Assembly: GCA_022842065.1 (NCBI GenBank)
Contig: JALHQH010000028.1
Span: forward strand, 62,001-126,000
Origin: Caldilineaceae bacterium
GTDB taxonomy: Bacteria > Chloroflexota > Anaerolineae > Caldilineales > Caldilineaceae
Direction: 5' to 3'
DNA: 64,000 nt
Positions 55,497 to 63,768 of this stretch are shown here, piece by piece; positions within the stretch are counted from its first letter, which is position 1; each line of letters begins with the position of its first letter. Below the pieces are notes generated by a model. That model ran no database searches. It was given only the letters and a program-made list of their open reading frames with translations, and was not told the origin of the DNA. The position numbers and the translations under genes were made by a program.

Positions 55497-55746
55497 ATTG
55501 GTGGTTGGTGATTAGTGATTGGTAACTGGCTCAACGCGAATTCAGGGGTTGCGACGCTCGCCCTGGGCTAAAGTCGCAGGGCTAGGGGACAACGCCGGGT
55601 AAACCCGGCTACAGGAGCCGGGTTTACCCGGCGTTGTCCCCTAGCCCCGTCTGTTTACGGCGGGGCGGGGATGGCAACTTCATGCGATCGGGTTGAACCG
55701 ATAACTCATCCTGTAAGTGATCAGTGATGAATAACCAATCACCAAT
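55497..55746. repeat. nested inverted repeats with a perfect 32-bp hairpin
   Basis: A perfect hairpin has arms 55579-55610 and 55616-55647 with an ACAGG loop. It is surrounded by related GGGCTAAAG/CCCGG segments. The outer ends (55497-55509 and 55734-55746, ATTGGTGxTTGGT) are inverted with one mismatch. The 250-bp unit could be a small non-autonomous element. It separates the fibre-like gene from the helix-rich gene. Confidence 0.75.
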
Positions 55747-55755
55747 GGAAGTGGT

Positions 55756-57021
55756 TCAATTAGGTTCATTCAGCGTCGGGTCGCCCTCAAAACTAGAGAT
55801 TTCGGCGCGGAAGCAGAGCACATCGACATCGGGGTTTTCGTCGTCGGAGACGCTGTGGAAGCTGACGCGCACCCACCAACTGCCATCCTTCACGTAAGTC
55901 CAGACCATGTTGACGCCGGCCCCGGGCTTCTGCGTCCAGGCGGCCGACCATCCAGCGGCTGTGCAATTCCACTCCTGGTCGCTCAGGCCGACGCTGTAAT
56001 TGGCGTCGTTGCCCAGATTGCGATAGCGCACAATCGCGATCGGCGCGAATTGGTTGACTGTCAACTTGCCCTGGGTATTCAGATTGCCGCGCACAGTTGT
56101 CGCGCCATTGACATCTAGCATCGTCTGTGGCTCAGACAGGCCGATCCCCACCCGTCCACTATTGTTGGGGTTGAGCAACACATTGCCCCCGCCATTGTAG
56201 AGGCCGCTGCTGACGACCGTATGGCCTTTACTGTTCAGGTATAAACTACTGGTGGGCGCACTCAACGCCACGTTGCCGCCATTCGCATCCAGATCAAGCA
56301 GGGTACTGTTATCTTGCAGCCGCACCTTGTTGCCGCTGACATGCAGATCGGCCTGCGGGTTGTTGGTGCCCACCCCCACATTCTGGCCCGACGTGCCGTT
56401 GATGGCGAAGGTGCTGCTGCTGTTGATCCCGCCCGTGCCCAAAGCCAGCGTTTGATTGTTATAGGTCATCGTCAGCGCCTGACGGGCCACCAATTGACCA
56501 CTGGGGCTAAAAAAGAGCGCATCCTGCCCTTGGCCACCGGGGGCAAGCAGACGGTGGGCGAAATCAGCATGAGCGGCATAAGGTACTATGGCAAAGCGCT
56601 GGCGCGGCACCAGCTCGTCATAGGGATCAACCTGGACGCCGATAAAGGCATCGGCTGTCTTGAAAAGCGCCATCGGCAATAGGACATTGTTGCCTAACAG
56701 GGCATTAAAGTTGCCGTCGCGCACGGTCACCCCCTCATGGACTTCGGTCCAGACGGCGGCGCTGGCCGGTGCGGTGACATCGTGGTAGATGCGGAAGGTC
56801 ATATTGAAGGCCCCGGTCAGCGGTTTGCCTTCCGGGTCACGCAGGGTGCCCTGGTAGTTCATGACGGTGGGCACGGGGTTGGGATTATTGACTTGGAAAA
56901 GCGGCGCGCCCAGCGCCGTGCCCACGGTTTGGACTGTGCTAAAGAGGCCGGAGAGCAACAGCAGACCGGCAATGGTGCAGAGCAGTGCCTGCACGAAAAG
57001 TTTAAAACGTTGGCGAACCAT
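55756..57021 (-). CDS. secreted fibre-like protein, first gene of the RHS2 locus
   Basis: This 421-residue protein has a signal peptide or anchor (about 1-38). The N-terminal domain (about 48-165) is of the type MNYQGTLRDPEGKPLTGAFN, then RIYHD and PRQRFAIVPYAAHAD. It is widely found in secreted bacterial repeat proteins. A stretch of fibre-like repeats follows (about 200-325; VGVGTNNPQADLHVSG, GRVGIGLSEPQTMLDVNG), as in tail-fibre/endosialidase-chaperone stalks. The C-terminal domain is of unknown type. AAGGAAAG precedes the ATG, and a SARP-type promoter element lies 139 bp upstream. No prophage genes are nearby, so a surface or toxin-complex stalk is more likely than a phage origin. Confidence 0.75.
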   Translation of the reverse strand: MVRQRFKLFVQALLCTIAGLLLLSGLFSTVQTVGTALGAPLFQVNNPNPVPTVMNYQGTLRDPEGKPLTGAFNMTFRIYHDVTAPASAAVWTEVHEGVTVRDGNFNALLGNNVLLPMALFKTADAFIGVQVDPYDELVPRQRFAIVPYAAHADFAHRLLAPGGQGQDALFFSPSGQLVARQALTMTYNNQTLALGTGGINSSSTFAINGTSGQNVGVGTNNPQADLHVSGNKVRLQDNSTLLDLDANGGNVALSAPTSSLYLNSKGHTVVSSGLYNGGGNVLLNPNNSGRVGIGLSEPQTMLDVNGATTVRGNLNTQGKLTVNQFAPIAIVRYRNLGNDANYSVGLSDQEWNCTAAGWSAAWTQKPGAGVNMVWTYVKDGSWWVRVSFHSVSDDENPDVDVLCFRAEISSFEGDPTLNEPN

Positions 57022-57159
57022 AAAGTGTCTTTCCTTTTTGCAAAAGCGTAAGCGTTATATGGACGACCGTCCCTGCGGCAAAGAACACAGCCAAGGGAGC
57101 GCAATGTGTGCTTGCCGAATTTGTTGTCGTCTTCTTGCCCGGTTTGGCAAGCTAGGAAG

Positions 57160-57193
57160 AGGGTACGGCGTGAGCGTCACAAAAACGTCACAG
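57160..57193 (-). promoter_or_regulatory. SARP-type direct repeat plus -10 box upstream of the fibre gene
   Basis: Minus strand: TGTGACGTTTT and TGTGACGC, starting 11 bp apart (within 57174-57192), then 8 bp and a TACCCT -10 box (57165-57160). The 20-bp core (57174-57193) differs at one position from the site upstream of RHS1 (14561-14580), and the 8-bp gap to the -10 is the same although the gap sequence differs. Confidence 0.7.
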
Positions 57194-57207
57194 TGTTTTT
57201 TGTGGCA

Positions 57208-57247
57208 AAAAAAGCCCTGGCATCGATGGCGATGCCAGGGCTTTTTT
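57208..57247. terminator. bidirectional intrinsic terminator
   Basis: An 18-bp perfect stem (57208-57225 and 57230-57247) with ATGG loop, GC-rich centre GCCCTGGCATCG, and A-run/T-run flanks on both sides. It fits Rho-independent termination for transcripts from either direction. Confidence 0.9.
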
Positions 57248-57348
57248 GCTTAAATGCAGTGTAAATTAAGTAGACGGCAATTTGTCATTCCGAACGATAG
57301 GGAGGAATCTCCAGTTTCCGTTAGGCATAAGCTACGGCCAACCTAAAA

Positions 57349-57408
57349 AAATAAAAGACAACTGTACCAAGTAGTGGAGCCGCGACTTGGTACAGTTGTC
57401 TTTTATTT
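57349..57408. terminator. 24-bp hairpin terminator after the GyrI-like gene
   Basis: Perfect arms 57349-57372 and 57385-57408 with a 12-nt loop. The outer part is A/T rich (AAATAAAAGAC / GTCTTTTATTT). It lies 37 bp after the stop of the minus-strand gene at 57445. The remaining 57022-57444 sequence contains no gene. Confidence 0.8.
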
Positions 57409-57444
57409 ATCTTGCCTTTGGGCATAGCACATGGCTAAGTCGTG

Positions 57445-57939
57445 TTATACAGCCGCCAGAAAGGCCACCTCGGTTTCCCACTTTTGCGGATCCGGTTCTT
57501 CAGCAGGATCAGTGATGTAAAATTCGATGCGTGCGCCCCACGCCTTGCCCTCATCCGCCGTCTGCCACTCAATGCCCTGCTCCTCGCCCCACACCAGTAG
57601 CGCATAATGCGCACCCACCAGATCATTAAATGGTCCCGTGTTTAGGATCACGCCATACCGGCCTGCCGGTAACTCGTCGGCAACAATGGAATCCGCAACG
57701 GCCACCGGCGCTGCGATTGGCCACCCAACATCAACCGTAAAATGGTTTGCGTCCATATCCATCACCAGGTAACGGAAGAAGGGTGCCCCGGCCGGTGTCA
57801 CACCCTGACCATTCAGCCATGCCATCAACTCATCATGCAATGGCGGTAGCACGGGGCCTAATTCTTGCAGTGAGACGACGCGGCGCAACGCGACATAGGG
57901 TTGGGCGGCGCGTTGTTCCACTCTTGGCGCTGAAAGCAT
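57445..57939 (-). CDS. GyrI-like effector-binding domain protein 1
   Basis: This 164-residue protein has the GyrI/AraC effector-binding (SOUL-like) fold pattern: two halves, with PYVALRRVV early and VDVGWPIA, LPAGRYGVILNTGPFNDL and a final AEEPDPQKWETEVAFL strand. Stand-alone members bind small hydrophobic ligands or hydrolyse them. The start at 57939 has GAGGAG upstream. Starts further upstream lack support. It is the last of three such genes in a row, so a shared ligand or a local duplication is likely. A strong hairpin terminator follows. Confidence 0.82.
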   Translation of the reverse strand: MLSAPRVEQRAAQPYVALRRVVSLQELGPVLPPLHDELMAWLNGQGVTPAGAPFFRYLVMDMDANHFTVDVGWPIAAPVAVADSIVADELPAGRYGVILNTGPFNDLVGAHYALLVWGEEQGIEWQTADEGKAWGARIEFYITDPAEEPDPQKWETEVAFLAAV

Positions 57940-58061
57940 TTTTATCTCCTCAATTTGGTTAGATAAATTCAAAGGTATATGTAGTTGGTTTGGCTGATCC
58001 ACAAAGCGGGAGGAGATAATCTCGCTGTGATCTTGCGGCTCGGCTGCAAGCGATCTTCGGC

Positions 58062-58568
58062 TCAATCATCGGCAAGCTTGATCGACAACTCGACATCCCA
58101 AAGCAGCTTTCTCGGCTCGGTCCGATAGTCTGTTAGGTACGCTTCGTACCGACAGGTGTACGATTCCACTTCGCCCGCAACCAGTGGATCGAACGCGATC
58201 CCGTGCGCCTTCGCCCATTGCATGAGCGCTTGATTACCGCGCAGTCCGTTTCCCCTGTAGACCAACGTCGCGTATCTTCCTTTTGGCAGGGAACCCGGTT
58301 GAATGTGTCCTTGGCCAACAAGGGCAGCCTGCGTGATCAGCCCAACCTCAACATCCATCATACTTTTCATGTCACAATGGTAATAGCGGAGAAAGTACGG
58401 GCCTTCCTCAGACAAGGCGTTCTCTTTGCTCCACTTCCGCAATTCTTTTAAGGCCTTTGTAACCAAGGCAAACATGCCATCGAAAGGCGTCTCAAAACGG
58501 ATGCCGAGATAGGGCCTTTCAGATTTCTCAATAATCGAGACGGGTCCGATGATGTTTTCTGCCTTCAT
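58062..58568 (-). CDS. GyrI-like effector-binding domain protein 2
   Basis: This 168-residue protein has the same two-half fold pattern (RPYLGIRFETPFDGMF, MMDVEVGLIT, LPKGRYATLVYRGNG, EPRKLLWDVELSIKL). It is more distant from neighbour 1 than from typical stand-alone GyrI-like proteins. The ATG at 58568 has AGAGGA 8 bp upstream. The gene lies downstream of the AraC-type regulator and in the same direction. The 122 bp before gene 1 contain no clear terminator, so they may be cotranscribed. The ligand is unknown. Confidence 0.82.
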   Translation of the reverse strand: MKAENIIGPVSIIEKSERPYLGIRFETPFDGMFALVTKALKELRKWSKENALSEEGPYFLRYYHCDMKSMMDVEVGLITQAALVGQGHIQPGSLPKGRYATLVYRGNGLRGNQALMQWAKAHGIAFDPLVAGEVESYTCRYEAYLTDYRTEPRKLLWDVELSIKLADD

Positions 58569-58672
58569 ACCTATCCTCTCATGCCTATTCACAAAGAGAA
58601 AGCTACTATTCTAGGACTTACGCAGCCACCACTGGCTTCGACACGCTCAGCCAGTGGATCACGCAAATGATG

Positions 58673-59590
58673 CTAAACGATTGGGATCAGAATTTCGGTG
58701 CGTAACTGTTCAGGCGGGGTGTGGTTGATGTTATTCAGATAGATCTCCAGCGGCGGCACATCGCGTGGACGCTCGCCGCTGCGGGGCAGCCAGTCGCGAT
58801 AGGCGACATTCCAGCTCTGCCACAAAGTATCGTAGGGTCCCTTGTGCTGAAAGACCGCCCAGCGACCGGCCGGTAATACTTGCACAGCGACCTGATCAGT
58901 CGGGTTGATCTGTATCCCCTCTTTGAGGATGACACCGGCGTCAATGCGGCATTGATCATGGGGCACCGTATCCAAGTCGTCTGGCGTAATGGCTAAGCAG
59001 GCAGTAAAGGCATTTAGCAGCGCATGTTCTTGGAGGTAACAAAATAAGGTGGTAAACGCCTTATCAGCGGCCAGGGAAAAGCTATAGTCGATTGCACCCC
59101 AGCCCCGTGCATAGAGCACACGCAGGTCGGGCAATTGGCGAATCTCCGGGGTAAGCTTGCGTTGCATCGGGGCCTGGATCGCCGGCTGTTCCAACAACAA
59201 GGCATAAGCTGCCGATCGTTCCATCGTGCGCAGCGCACTGGGCGCGACCCCGAAACGTTGGCGAAAGGTCTTGGTAAAGGCGGCCGGTGTCTGATAGCCA
59301 GCGGCCAGCGCAATGGTGGTCACCGGCTCGTCCGAATGGAGCAGCCGTTGCACGGCGGTGGCGAGACGTACCCGGCGCACATACTCGGCGACCGTCTCGC
59401 CCATTAGCCCGGTAAAGATGCGATGAAAATGAAAAGGCGAAAAGCCAGCCAAGTCGGCCAGGCCCTCCAACAGCAAATCATCGTCGAGGTTGCCATGGAT
59501 ATAGGAAGTTACCCGATCAATTGCCGCTCGATAGTCCAGCGCAGTCGTCATATTTGTTGCAGTTGGCAATGGTTGTGTGTCCCTGTTCAT
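58673..59590 (-). CDS. AraC-family regulator with GyrI-like effector domain
   Basis: This 305-residue protein has an N-terminal AraC DNA-binding domain with two helix-turn-helix motifs (about 22-118; LADLAGFSPFHFHRIFTGLM and IALAAGYQTPAAFTKTFRQR). A GyrI-type ligand-binding domain fills the C-terminal half (about 145-305), the order seen in the Rob/BmrR-like group of multidrug-responsive activators. It likely responds to small lipophilic compounds. No ribosome site is seen, but a TACAAT box (59603-59598) ends 7 bp before the ATG, suggesting a leaderless mRNA. An internal start at 59551 is possible. Nearby targets could be the two GyrI-like genes and the ABC exporter. Confidence 0.85.
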   Translation of the reverse strand: MNRDTQPLPTATNMTTALDYRAAIDRVTSYIHGNLDDDLLLEGLADLAGFSPFHFHRIFTGLMGETVAEYVRRVRLATAVQRLLHSDEPVTTIALAAGYQTPAAFTKTFRQRFGVAPSALRTMERSAAYALLLEQPAIQAPMQRKLTPEIRQLPDLRVLYARGWGAIDYSFSLAADKAFTTLFCYLQEHALLNAFTACLAITPDDLDTVPHDQCRIDAGVILKEGIQINPTDQVAVQVLPAGRWAVFQHKGPYDTLWQSWNVAYRDWLPRSGERPRDVPPLEIYLNNINHTPPEQLRTEILIPIV

Positions 59591-59597
59591 ATGGCAG

Positions 59598-59603
59598 ATT
59601 GTA
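59598..59603 (-). promoter_or_regulatory. possible extended -10 box of the araC-type gene
   Basis: The minus strand reads TGC-TACAAT, an extended -10, 7 bp before the ATG at 59590. A clear -35 is absent. The call supports a leaderless start but is tentative. Confidence 0.4.
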
Positions 59604-59694
59604 GCACAAACATTCTAGGACGCGCTATTCCAAGCTTGCGCACTTTTGCCACCAACATAGGGGTTTTGAAGCCGACAGCTTAAAGCGGCGGCCG

Positions 59695-59920
59695 CTACCA
59701 ACCGCCAAAACGCGCTTCTAAAAACGCGGCGACCGCCAGCACAACATCCTCGCGCCAGGGGAGCGCGACTACTTGGACCCCCACCGGCAGACCATCCGCC
59801 GTCGTGCCGGTACGCACGACCACCACCGGATAACCAGTGAGGCAGCACCTCTACAGTCCAGCACGCGTTAGTGCGGTGCTGACTGCCGGCGCTACCATCT
59901 CCACCGATAATCGCGCCGGC
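59695..59920 (-). pseudogene. 3' remnant of an amidase-signature gene
   Basis: One minus-strand frame reads LTGYPVVVVRTGTTADGLPV, then GVQVVALPWREDVVLAVAAF, then LEARFGGW and a stop at 59695-59697. This is the typical C-terminus of amidase-signature hydrolases. An in-frame stop at 59851-59853 and loss of everything upstream show that it is broken. The remnant abuts the end of the ABC transporter gene at 59952. Confidence 0.75.
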
Positions 59921-59951
59921 TACTCGAACTACGGCATTTGTTTGGATCTCT

Positions 59952-61760
59952 TTACCGCTCCTGTTCCCACAGTTGGCGCATTTCTGCATTGTTCGTCAAC
60001 AATTCCGCTAACGTCCCCACCGTGTCGATGCAGCCCTTTTTCATGACAATGATCTGATCCGCCCGTTGCAATGCCGCCCTTCGGTGGGAGACGACCAGAC
60101 AGGTGCTTTGCGCTTCTTCCAGTCGATCCCAGAGTCTTTGCTCGGTCTCCACATCCAGGGCGCTGGAGAGATCATCAAAGACCAGGAGTTCAGGTTGGCG
60201 CACAAACATACGAGCCGCCGCTGTGCGTTGGATCTGCCCACCAGAGAGGCGTACCCCTCGCGGGCCGATGACTGTCGCCAGCCCTTGGTCGAAAGTCGCC
60301 AGATCCTCGGCCAGGACAGCCGTGTACAGGGCCGCCGGCAGTGCGCTCTTGGGTTCATCCAACCCCAGAAGAATATTCTCTCGTAGGGAATCGCTGAAAA
60401 GACGGGGCGCTTGGGGCGTGTAGGCGCTGCGTGGTGGGACAAAGAAGGTATTCAGTGCGGGCACCACTTGTCCATTCCAACGCACTTCACCGCCAGCCTT
60501 GGGCAGCAACCCCAGCAACACCCGCAACAGCGTCGTCTTGCCCGCTCCAATCTGCCCAGTGATGACGGTGAAGGAGCCGCGCGGCAGGCTGAAGGTGATG
60601 TTCTCGATGCCGCGCCCGCCGTTCGGGTAGTGATAGGTCAACCCGGTGGCGCTTAGGCTTTCCAACCGATCCGCTGCCGTGCGCACCAGAGGTGGTAAGG
60701 GTGGCAGCGCTTCCCGTAGATAGACCGGACGATGCTGGACCAACGTCGTCGCCGGCGTTGGTTCCAGTAATGCGGCCAACCGTTGCAAGGAAACCCCTAG
60801 TTGCCGATAGCTGGTGAGCGCCCAAACCACCGACCCAACATTGCCCGCCACAAAGGGCATCACATAGATGAAGAGGGCAAAGTCACCGATGGTAAAACTC
60901 CCCGCCCGGATCGCTTGGGCCATGAGCAGCAAAATGACCGCTGCGCCCATATCACCCAAATTGCTGCCCAGGGCGTCGAGAAGCTCGGTCGTTAGCCGAT
61001 CTTTGAGCGCGGCTTGGCGACGGGTCTCATTGACGTTTTGCAGATGGGCGATGACCGGCGCTTCGGCGTCAGCGACTTTGATTGCTTGCACCGCGCCAAA
61101 CAGTTCACCTAACAGCCCGGTCACTCGCCCGGTGGCAACTTGATTGGCTTCGCGAAAACGGATGATCCGCCCGCGACTCAGGTGGATGGCAATCGTGATC
61201 AAGAGCATGGGCAGAAAGGCCACCAGGGTGAGCAGCCAGTTGATGCGCACCATCGTCCCCACGGCCAGTAGCACAAAGACACTGACGCCGACCAGGTTGA
61301 AGATGCTGCCGAAGAATTGATTGATCGTGTTGACATCATCGCGAAAACGGCTGAGCGCTTCCCCGCTCGAAGCCGGTGTCGCTTGGGGATCGGGGCGCTG
61401 CAAAAGCTGCTCCAACAGATTGGCGCGCACGACCCCATCAATCAGGTTGAGATAGAGTAGTTGCCCTGCTGTCAGCGCGACATAAGCCGCCTGTCGCCCC
61501 ACCACCGTCACGATATACAAGGCGACCAACGGCCACAGCCCCAGACCGGCTGGCGTCGCGCCCGTCAGTCGATCAAAGAGGGTGCTGACAATCAGCGGCG
61601 GGGCAAAGTTCAAACCATAGAGCGCCATGTAGGCCAGAACGGTTAACTGCCACGCCCACGGTTTATAGCGCAGCAGTTGCCAGAGAAAGCGCCCTGCGGT
61701 CAGGGGTTGCGCCGTCGGTGGTTGCGTTGTTGCTTGTGTATGCGATGCTTGGGTTGTCAT
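59952..61760 (-). CDS. ABC exporter half-transporter with degenerate ATP site (subunit B)
   Basis: This 602-residue protein has a six-helix exporter membrane domain (about 25-330) and a C-terminal ATPase. Walker A is GQIGAGKTT (near 400), the signature is LSGGQ (near 505) and Walker B is LLVFDDLSSALD (near 527). The residue after the Walker B Asp is Asp rather than the catalytic Glu. The H-loop is VVSHRR. The start overlaps the stop of the partner gene by 4 bp, so the two proteins form a heterodimer. Such type IV pairs export drugs, lipids or peptides. The substrate is unknown. Confidence 0.88.
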   Translation of the reverse strand: MTTQASHTQATTQPPTAQPLTAGRFLWQLLRYKPWAWQLTVLAYMALYGLNFAPPLIVSTLFDRLTGATPAGLGLWPLVALYIVTVVGRQAAYVALTAGQLLYLNLIDGVVRANLLEQLLQRPDPQATPASSGEALSRFRDDVNTINQFFGSIFNLVGVSVFVLLAVGTMVRINWLLTLVAFLPMLLITIAIHLSRGRIIRFREANQVATGRVTGLLGELFGAVQAIKVADAEAPVIAHLQNVNETRRQAALKDRLTTELLDALGSNLGDMGAAVILLLMAQAIRAGSFTIGDFALFIYVMPFVAGNVGSVVWALTSYRQLGVSLQRLAALLEPTPATTLVQHRPVYLREALPPLPPLVRTAADRLESLSATGLTYHYPNGGRGIENITFSLPRGSFTVITGQIGAGKTTLLRVLLGLLPKAGGEVRWNGQVVPALNTFFVPPRSAYTPQAPRLFSDSLRENILLGLDEPKSALPAALYTAVLAEDLATFDQGLATVIGPRGVRLSGGQIQRTAAARMFVRQPELLVFDDLSSALDVETEQRLWDRLEEAQSTCLVVSHRRAALQRADQIIVMKKGCIDTVGTLAELLTNNAEMRQLWEQER

Positions 61761-63529
61761 AATGTCACCTCGTCAAAGTCGAGACCGGTTTTTAGCAGTT
61801 GGTTGAAGCGGGAGGCCGGATCAGCCGCCAGGTGGGAACGGCGGCCGACTTCTTGGATGCGTCCCTGCTCCAGAATCAGAATTTCATCCACTTTCTGCAC
61901 CGTGCGCAGGCGGTGGGCGATGATGATGGCTGTGCGATTTTTCAGCAGTGCGCTGATCGCCTGGTCGAGCCGCGCTTCGGTCACGGGGTCGAGCCGGGAC
62001 GAGGCTTCATCTAGGATCACCACGCTTGGATCGCGCAACAGCAACCGGGCAAAGGCGAGCAGTTGCGCTTCACCGGCGGAGAGCGCAGCGGCGCCGCTCA
62101 ATACGGTCTCTAACCCCGCCGGCAATTTCGTTACCCATTCCTGCAAGCCGACCGTGGTCAACGCGTGCAACAGCGCGGCGTCATCAATGCGCCGGTCGAA
62201 GAAGGTCAAGTTGTCGCGCACTGTAGCGTTGAAAATCTGCACCTCCTGCGTCACCAACCCCACATGGCGGCGTAAGGCGGTCAGCGTCAACTGGCGCAGA
62301 TCGACCTCGCTCAGCGTGATGCTGCCTGCCTGCGGCTCATAAAAGCGCAAGAGCAGACGGGTGAGGGTTGTCTTGCCGCTGCCGGTGCGCCCCAGCACAC
62401 CCAACGTGCGCCCTGCCGGGAGCGTCAGGGTGAAATCAGCCAGCAGCGGCTTGCCTTCAACGCTTGTTTCCCTTGTCGCTTGATCATAGGCAAAGTGGAC
62501 GCCGTTGAACGCCACCGCCAGCGGCCCAGCGGGGAGTGTTGTCACCGTGCCCGGGGTTATCGCGCTGCGTTCGGCCAGCAGCGCCTGGATCCGGTTGATG
62601 CTGGCGCGGGCGTCTTGCAGTTGTTGCAACTCGCCCGTCAGGTCGAGCAGCGGCCCGGTGAGCTGGCGAATGTAGGCATAGAGCAGGTAGAGGACGCCAA
62701 TGCTCAGTGTGTCGCGCAGAAAGAGGAACGCCCCCAGCGCCAACACCAGCGCCGTCCCCACTTCGTTCCAGACCACGATGATCGAGCCGAAGATCGCGCC
62801 CCGCACCCGCGCCGCCATGCCGGCCCGCCAGTAGGCGCGCATGACCAGAAAGAGCCGCTGGATCGTATAGGGGATCGCCCCGTTGGCGCGCAGATCGTCG
62901 CGCCCGCCCAGCCGCTCTTCCAGAAAGCCAAAGAGATCGGCGCTGACCGCCCGTTCGGCTTCCATATAGGGAGTAGCAAAGTTGCGCAGCCGGAATAAGA
63001 TCCAGAACGCGCCGCCGAGAAAGCCGAGAAAGCCCGCCGCCAGCCGCCAATCTTCCCAGGCCAGCACAGCCAGAATGCCTAGTAACAAAAGCAGGTTGCT
63101 GACCAGGCGCAGGAAAAGTTGGGCAAAGAAGCGGGCCAACTGCCCCACATCACCATCGACCCGCTCGATGAGCGCGCCGGGGGTGTACTGTTGATGAAAA
63201 CCCATGTCCAGCCGCAGACAGTACGCGGCCAGATCGGTGCGCAGTGCGTTGGTCGTGCGCCAGCCCACATCCTCACTGAGATAGGTCAGCGCCAGGGTGA
63301 GTAGATAGTTCAAAAAGGCCGCGCCCAGAAAGAGCAACGCTAGGCGCAGCAGCGTCGCCAGCGCACTGCCAGCCTGCGCGGCGTCGATAAAGCCGCGCAC
63401 CAGTTGCGGGTTGATCAGTTGCAACCCAATGCTGCCCAGCAGGAGCAGCGCCAATAAGCAAACCTTGGCCCGTTGCGTGCGCAAATAGCGCGCCAGCAAC
63501 GACCAGTCGTCGCGGAAAGGCAAAGGCAT
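61757..63529 (-). CDS. ABC exporter half-transporter with canonical Walker B (subunit A)
   Basis: This 590-residue protein has a six-helix membrane domain (about 15-310) and an ATPase with Walker A GRTGSGKTT (near 384), signature LSAGE (near 481) and Walker B VVILDEASSRLD (near 502), then IIAHRL. The catalytic Glu is present here but the signature is degenerate, the reverse of subunit B. The pair therefore forms one consensus and one degenerate ATP site, as in TM287/288-type heterodimers. The ATG at 63529 is preferred over a TTG at 63589, which would lie in the leader hairpin. AAGGA lies upstream. Confidence 0.87.
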   Translation of the reverse strand: MPLPFRDDWSLLARYLRTQRAKVCLLALLLLGSIGLQLINPQLVRGFIDAAQAGSALATLLRLALLFLGAAFLNYLLTLALTYLSEDVGWRTTNALRTDLAAYCLRLDMGFHQQYTPGALIERVDGDVGQLARFFAQLFLRLVSNLLLLLGILAVLAWEDWRLAAGFLGFLGGAFWILFRLRNFATPYMEAERAVSADLFGFLEERLGGRDDLRANGAIPYTIQRLFLVMRAYWRAGMAARVRGAIFGSIIVVWNEVGTALVLALGAFLFLRDTLSIGVLYLLYAYIRQLTGPLLDLTGELQQLQDARASINRIQALLAERSAITPGTVTTLPAGPLAVAFNGVHFAYDQATRETSVEGKPLLADFTLTLPAGRTLGVLGRTGSGKTTLTRLLLRFYEPQAGSITLSEVDLRQLTLTALRRHVGLVTQEVQIFNATVRDNLTFFDRRIDDAALLHALTTVGLQEWVTKLPAGLETVLSGAAALSAGEAQLLAFARLLLRDPSVVILDEASSRLDPVTEARLDQAISALLKNRTAIIIAHRLRTVQKVDEILILEQGRIQEVGRRSHLAADPASRFNQLLKTGLDFDEVTL

Positions 63530-63735
63530 GAGGATGCCATCCTTATTTTGGTTAGATAATTTTGGTGAAATACAAAAGCGCCTGACCAAACCAATCAGGC
63601 GTTAGGAGCAGCTATAACCATTCGGTGTTGCTGGGCAAAAAGGCCAGTCACAGCCGTGGTTAGGAGAGGATTTGCTTCGGTTCCATAAAACTCGCTAATG
63701 ATGAACGATCAACTGGCGTCTCAGGTCGGGTTGAC
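63530..63735 (-). promoter_or_regulatory. long leader with attenuator-like hairpin and two mini-ORFs
   Basis: The transcript leader of the ABC operon contains a hairpin CGCCTGA / TCAGGCG (63595-63601 and 63579-63585) followed by CTTTTGT, an intrinsic-terminator-like order about 50 nt before the start codon. A mini-ORF, MVIAAPNA (63621-63595), has its stop codon inside the left arm. A second, MEPKQILS (63686-63660), lies upstream. Neither has a strong ribosome site, so their use is uncertain. Confidence 0.45.
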
Positions 63736-63739
63736 CCTG

Positions 63740-63768
63740 ATTGTACCCTTGCGGGTAATTTGTGTCAA
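63740..63768 (-). promoter_or_regulatory. promoter of the ABC exporter operon
   Basis: Minus strand: TTGACA (63768-63763), a 17-bp spacer and TACAAT (63745-63740). The spacer and -10 contain a small palindrome TACCC-GCAA-GGGTA (63757-63744), which could be an operator. The predicted leader is about 205 nt. Confidence 0.7.

Noticed and set aside
55756..57021. Fibre-like gene as a sign of a prophage
   Set aside because: No capsid, terminase, portal, integrase or lysis genes are nearby, and the protein has a Sec-type signal peptide.
59615..59989. Minus-strand frame of 124 codons over the amidase remnant
   Set aside because: It is out of frame with the recognisable amidase C-terminus, so it is a shadow of the broken gene.
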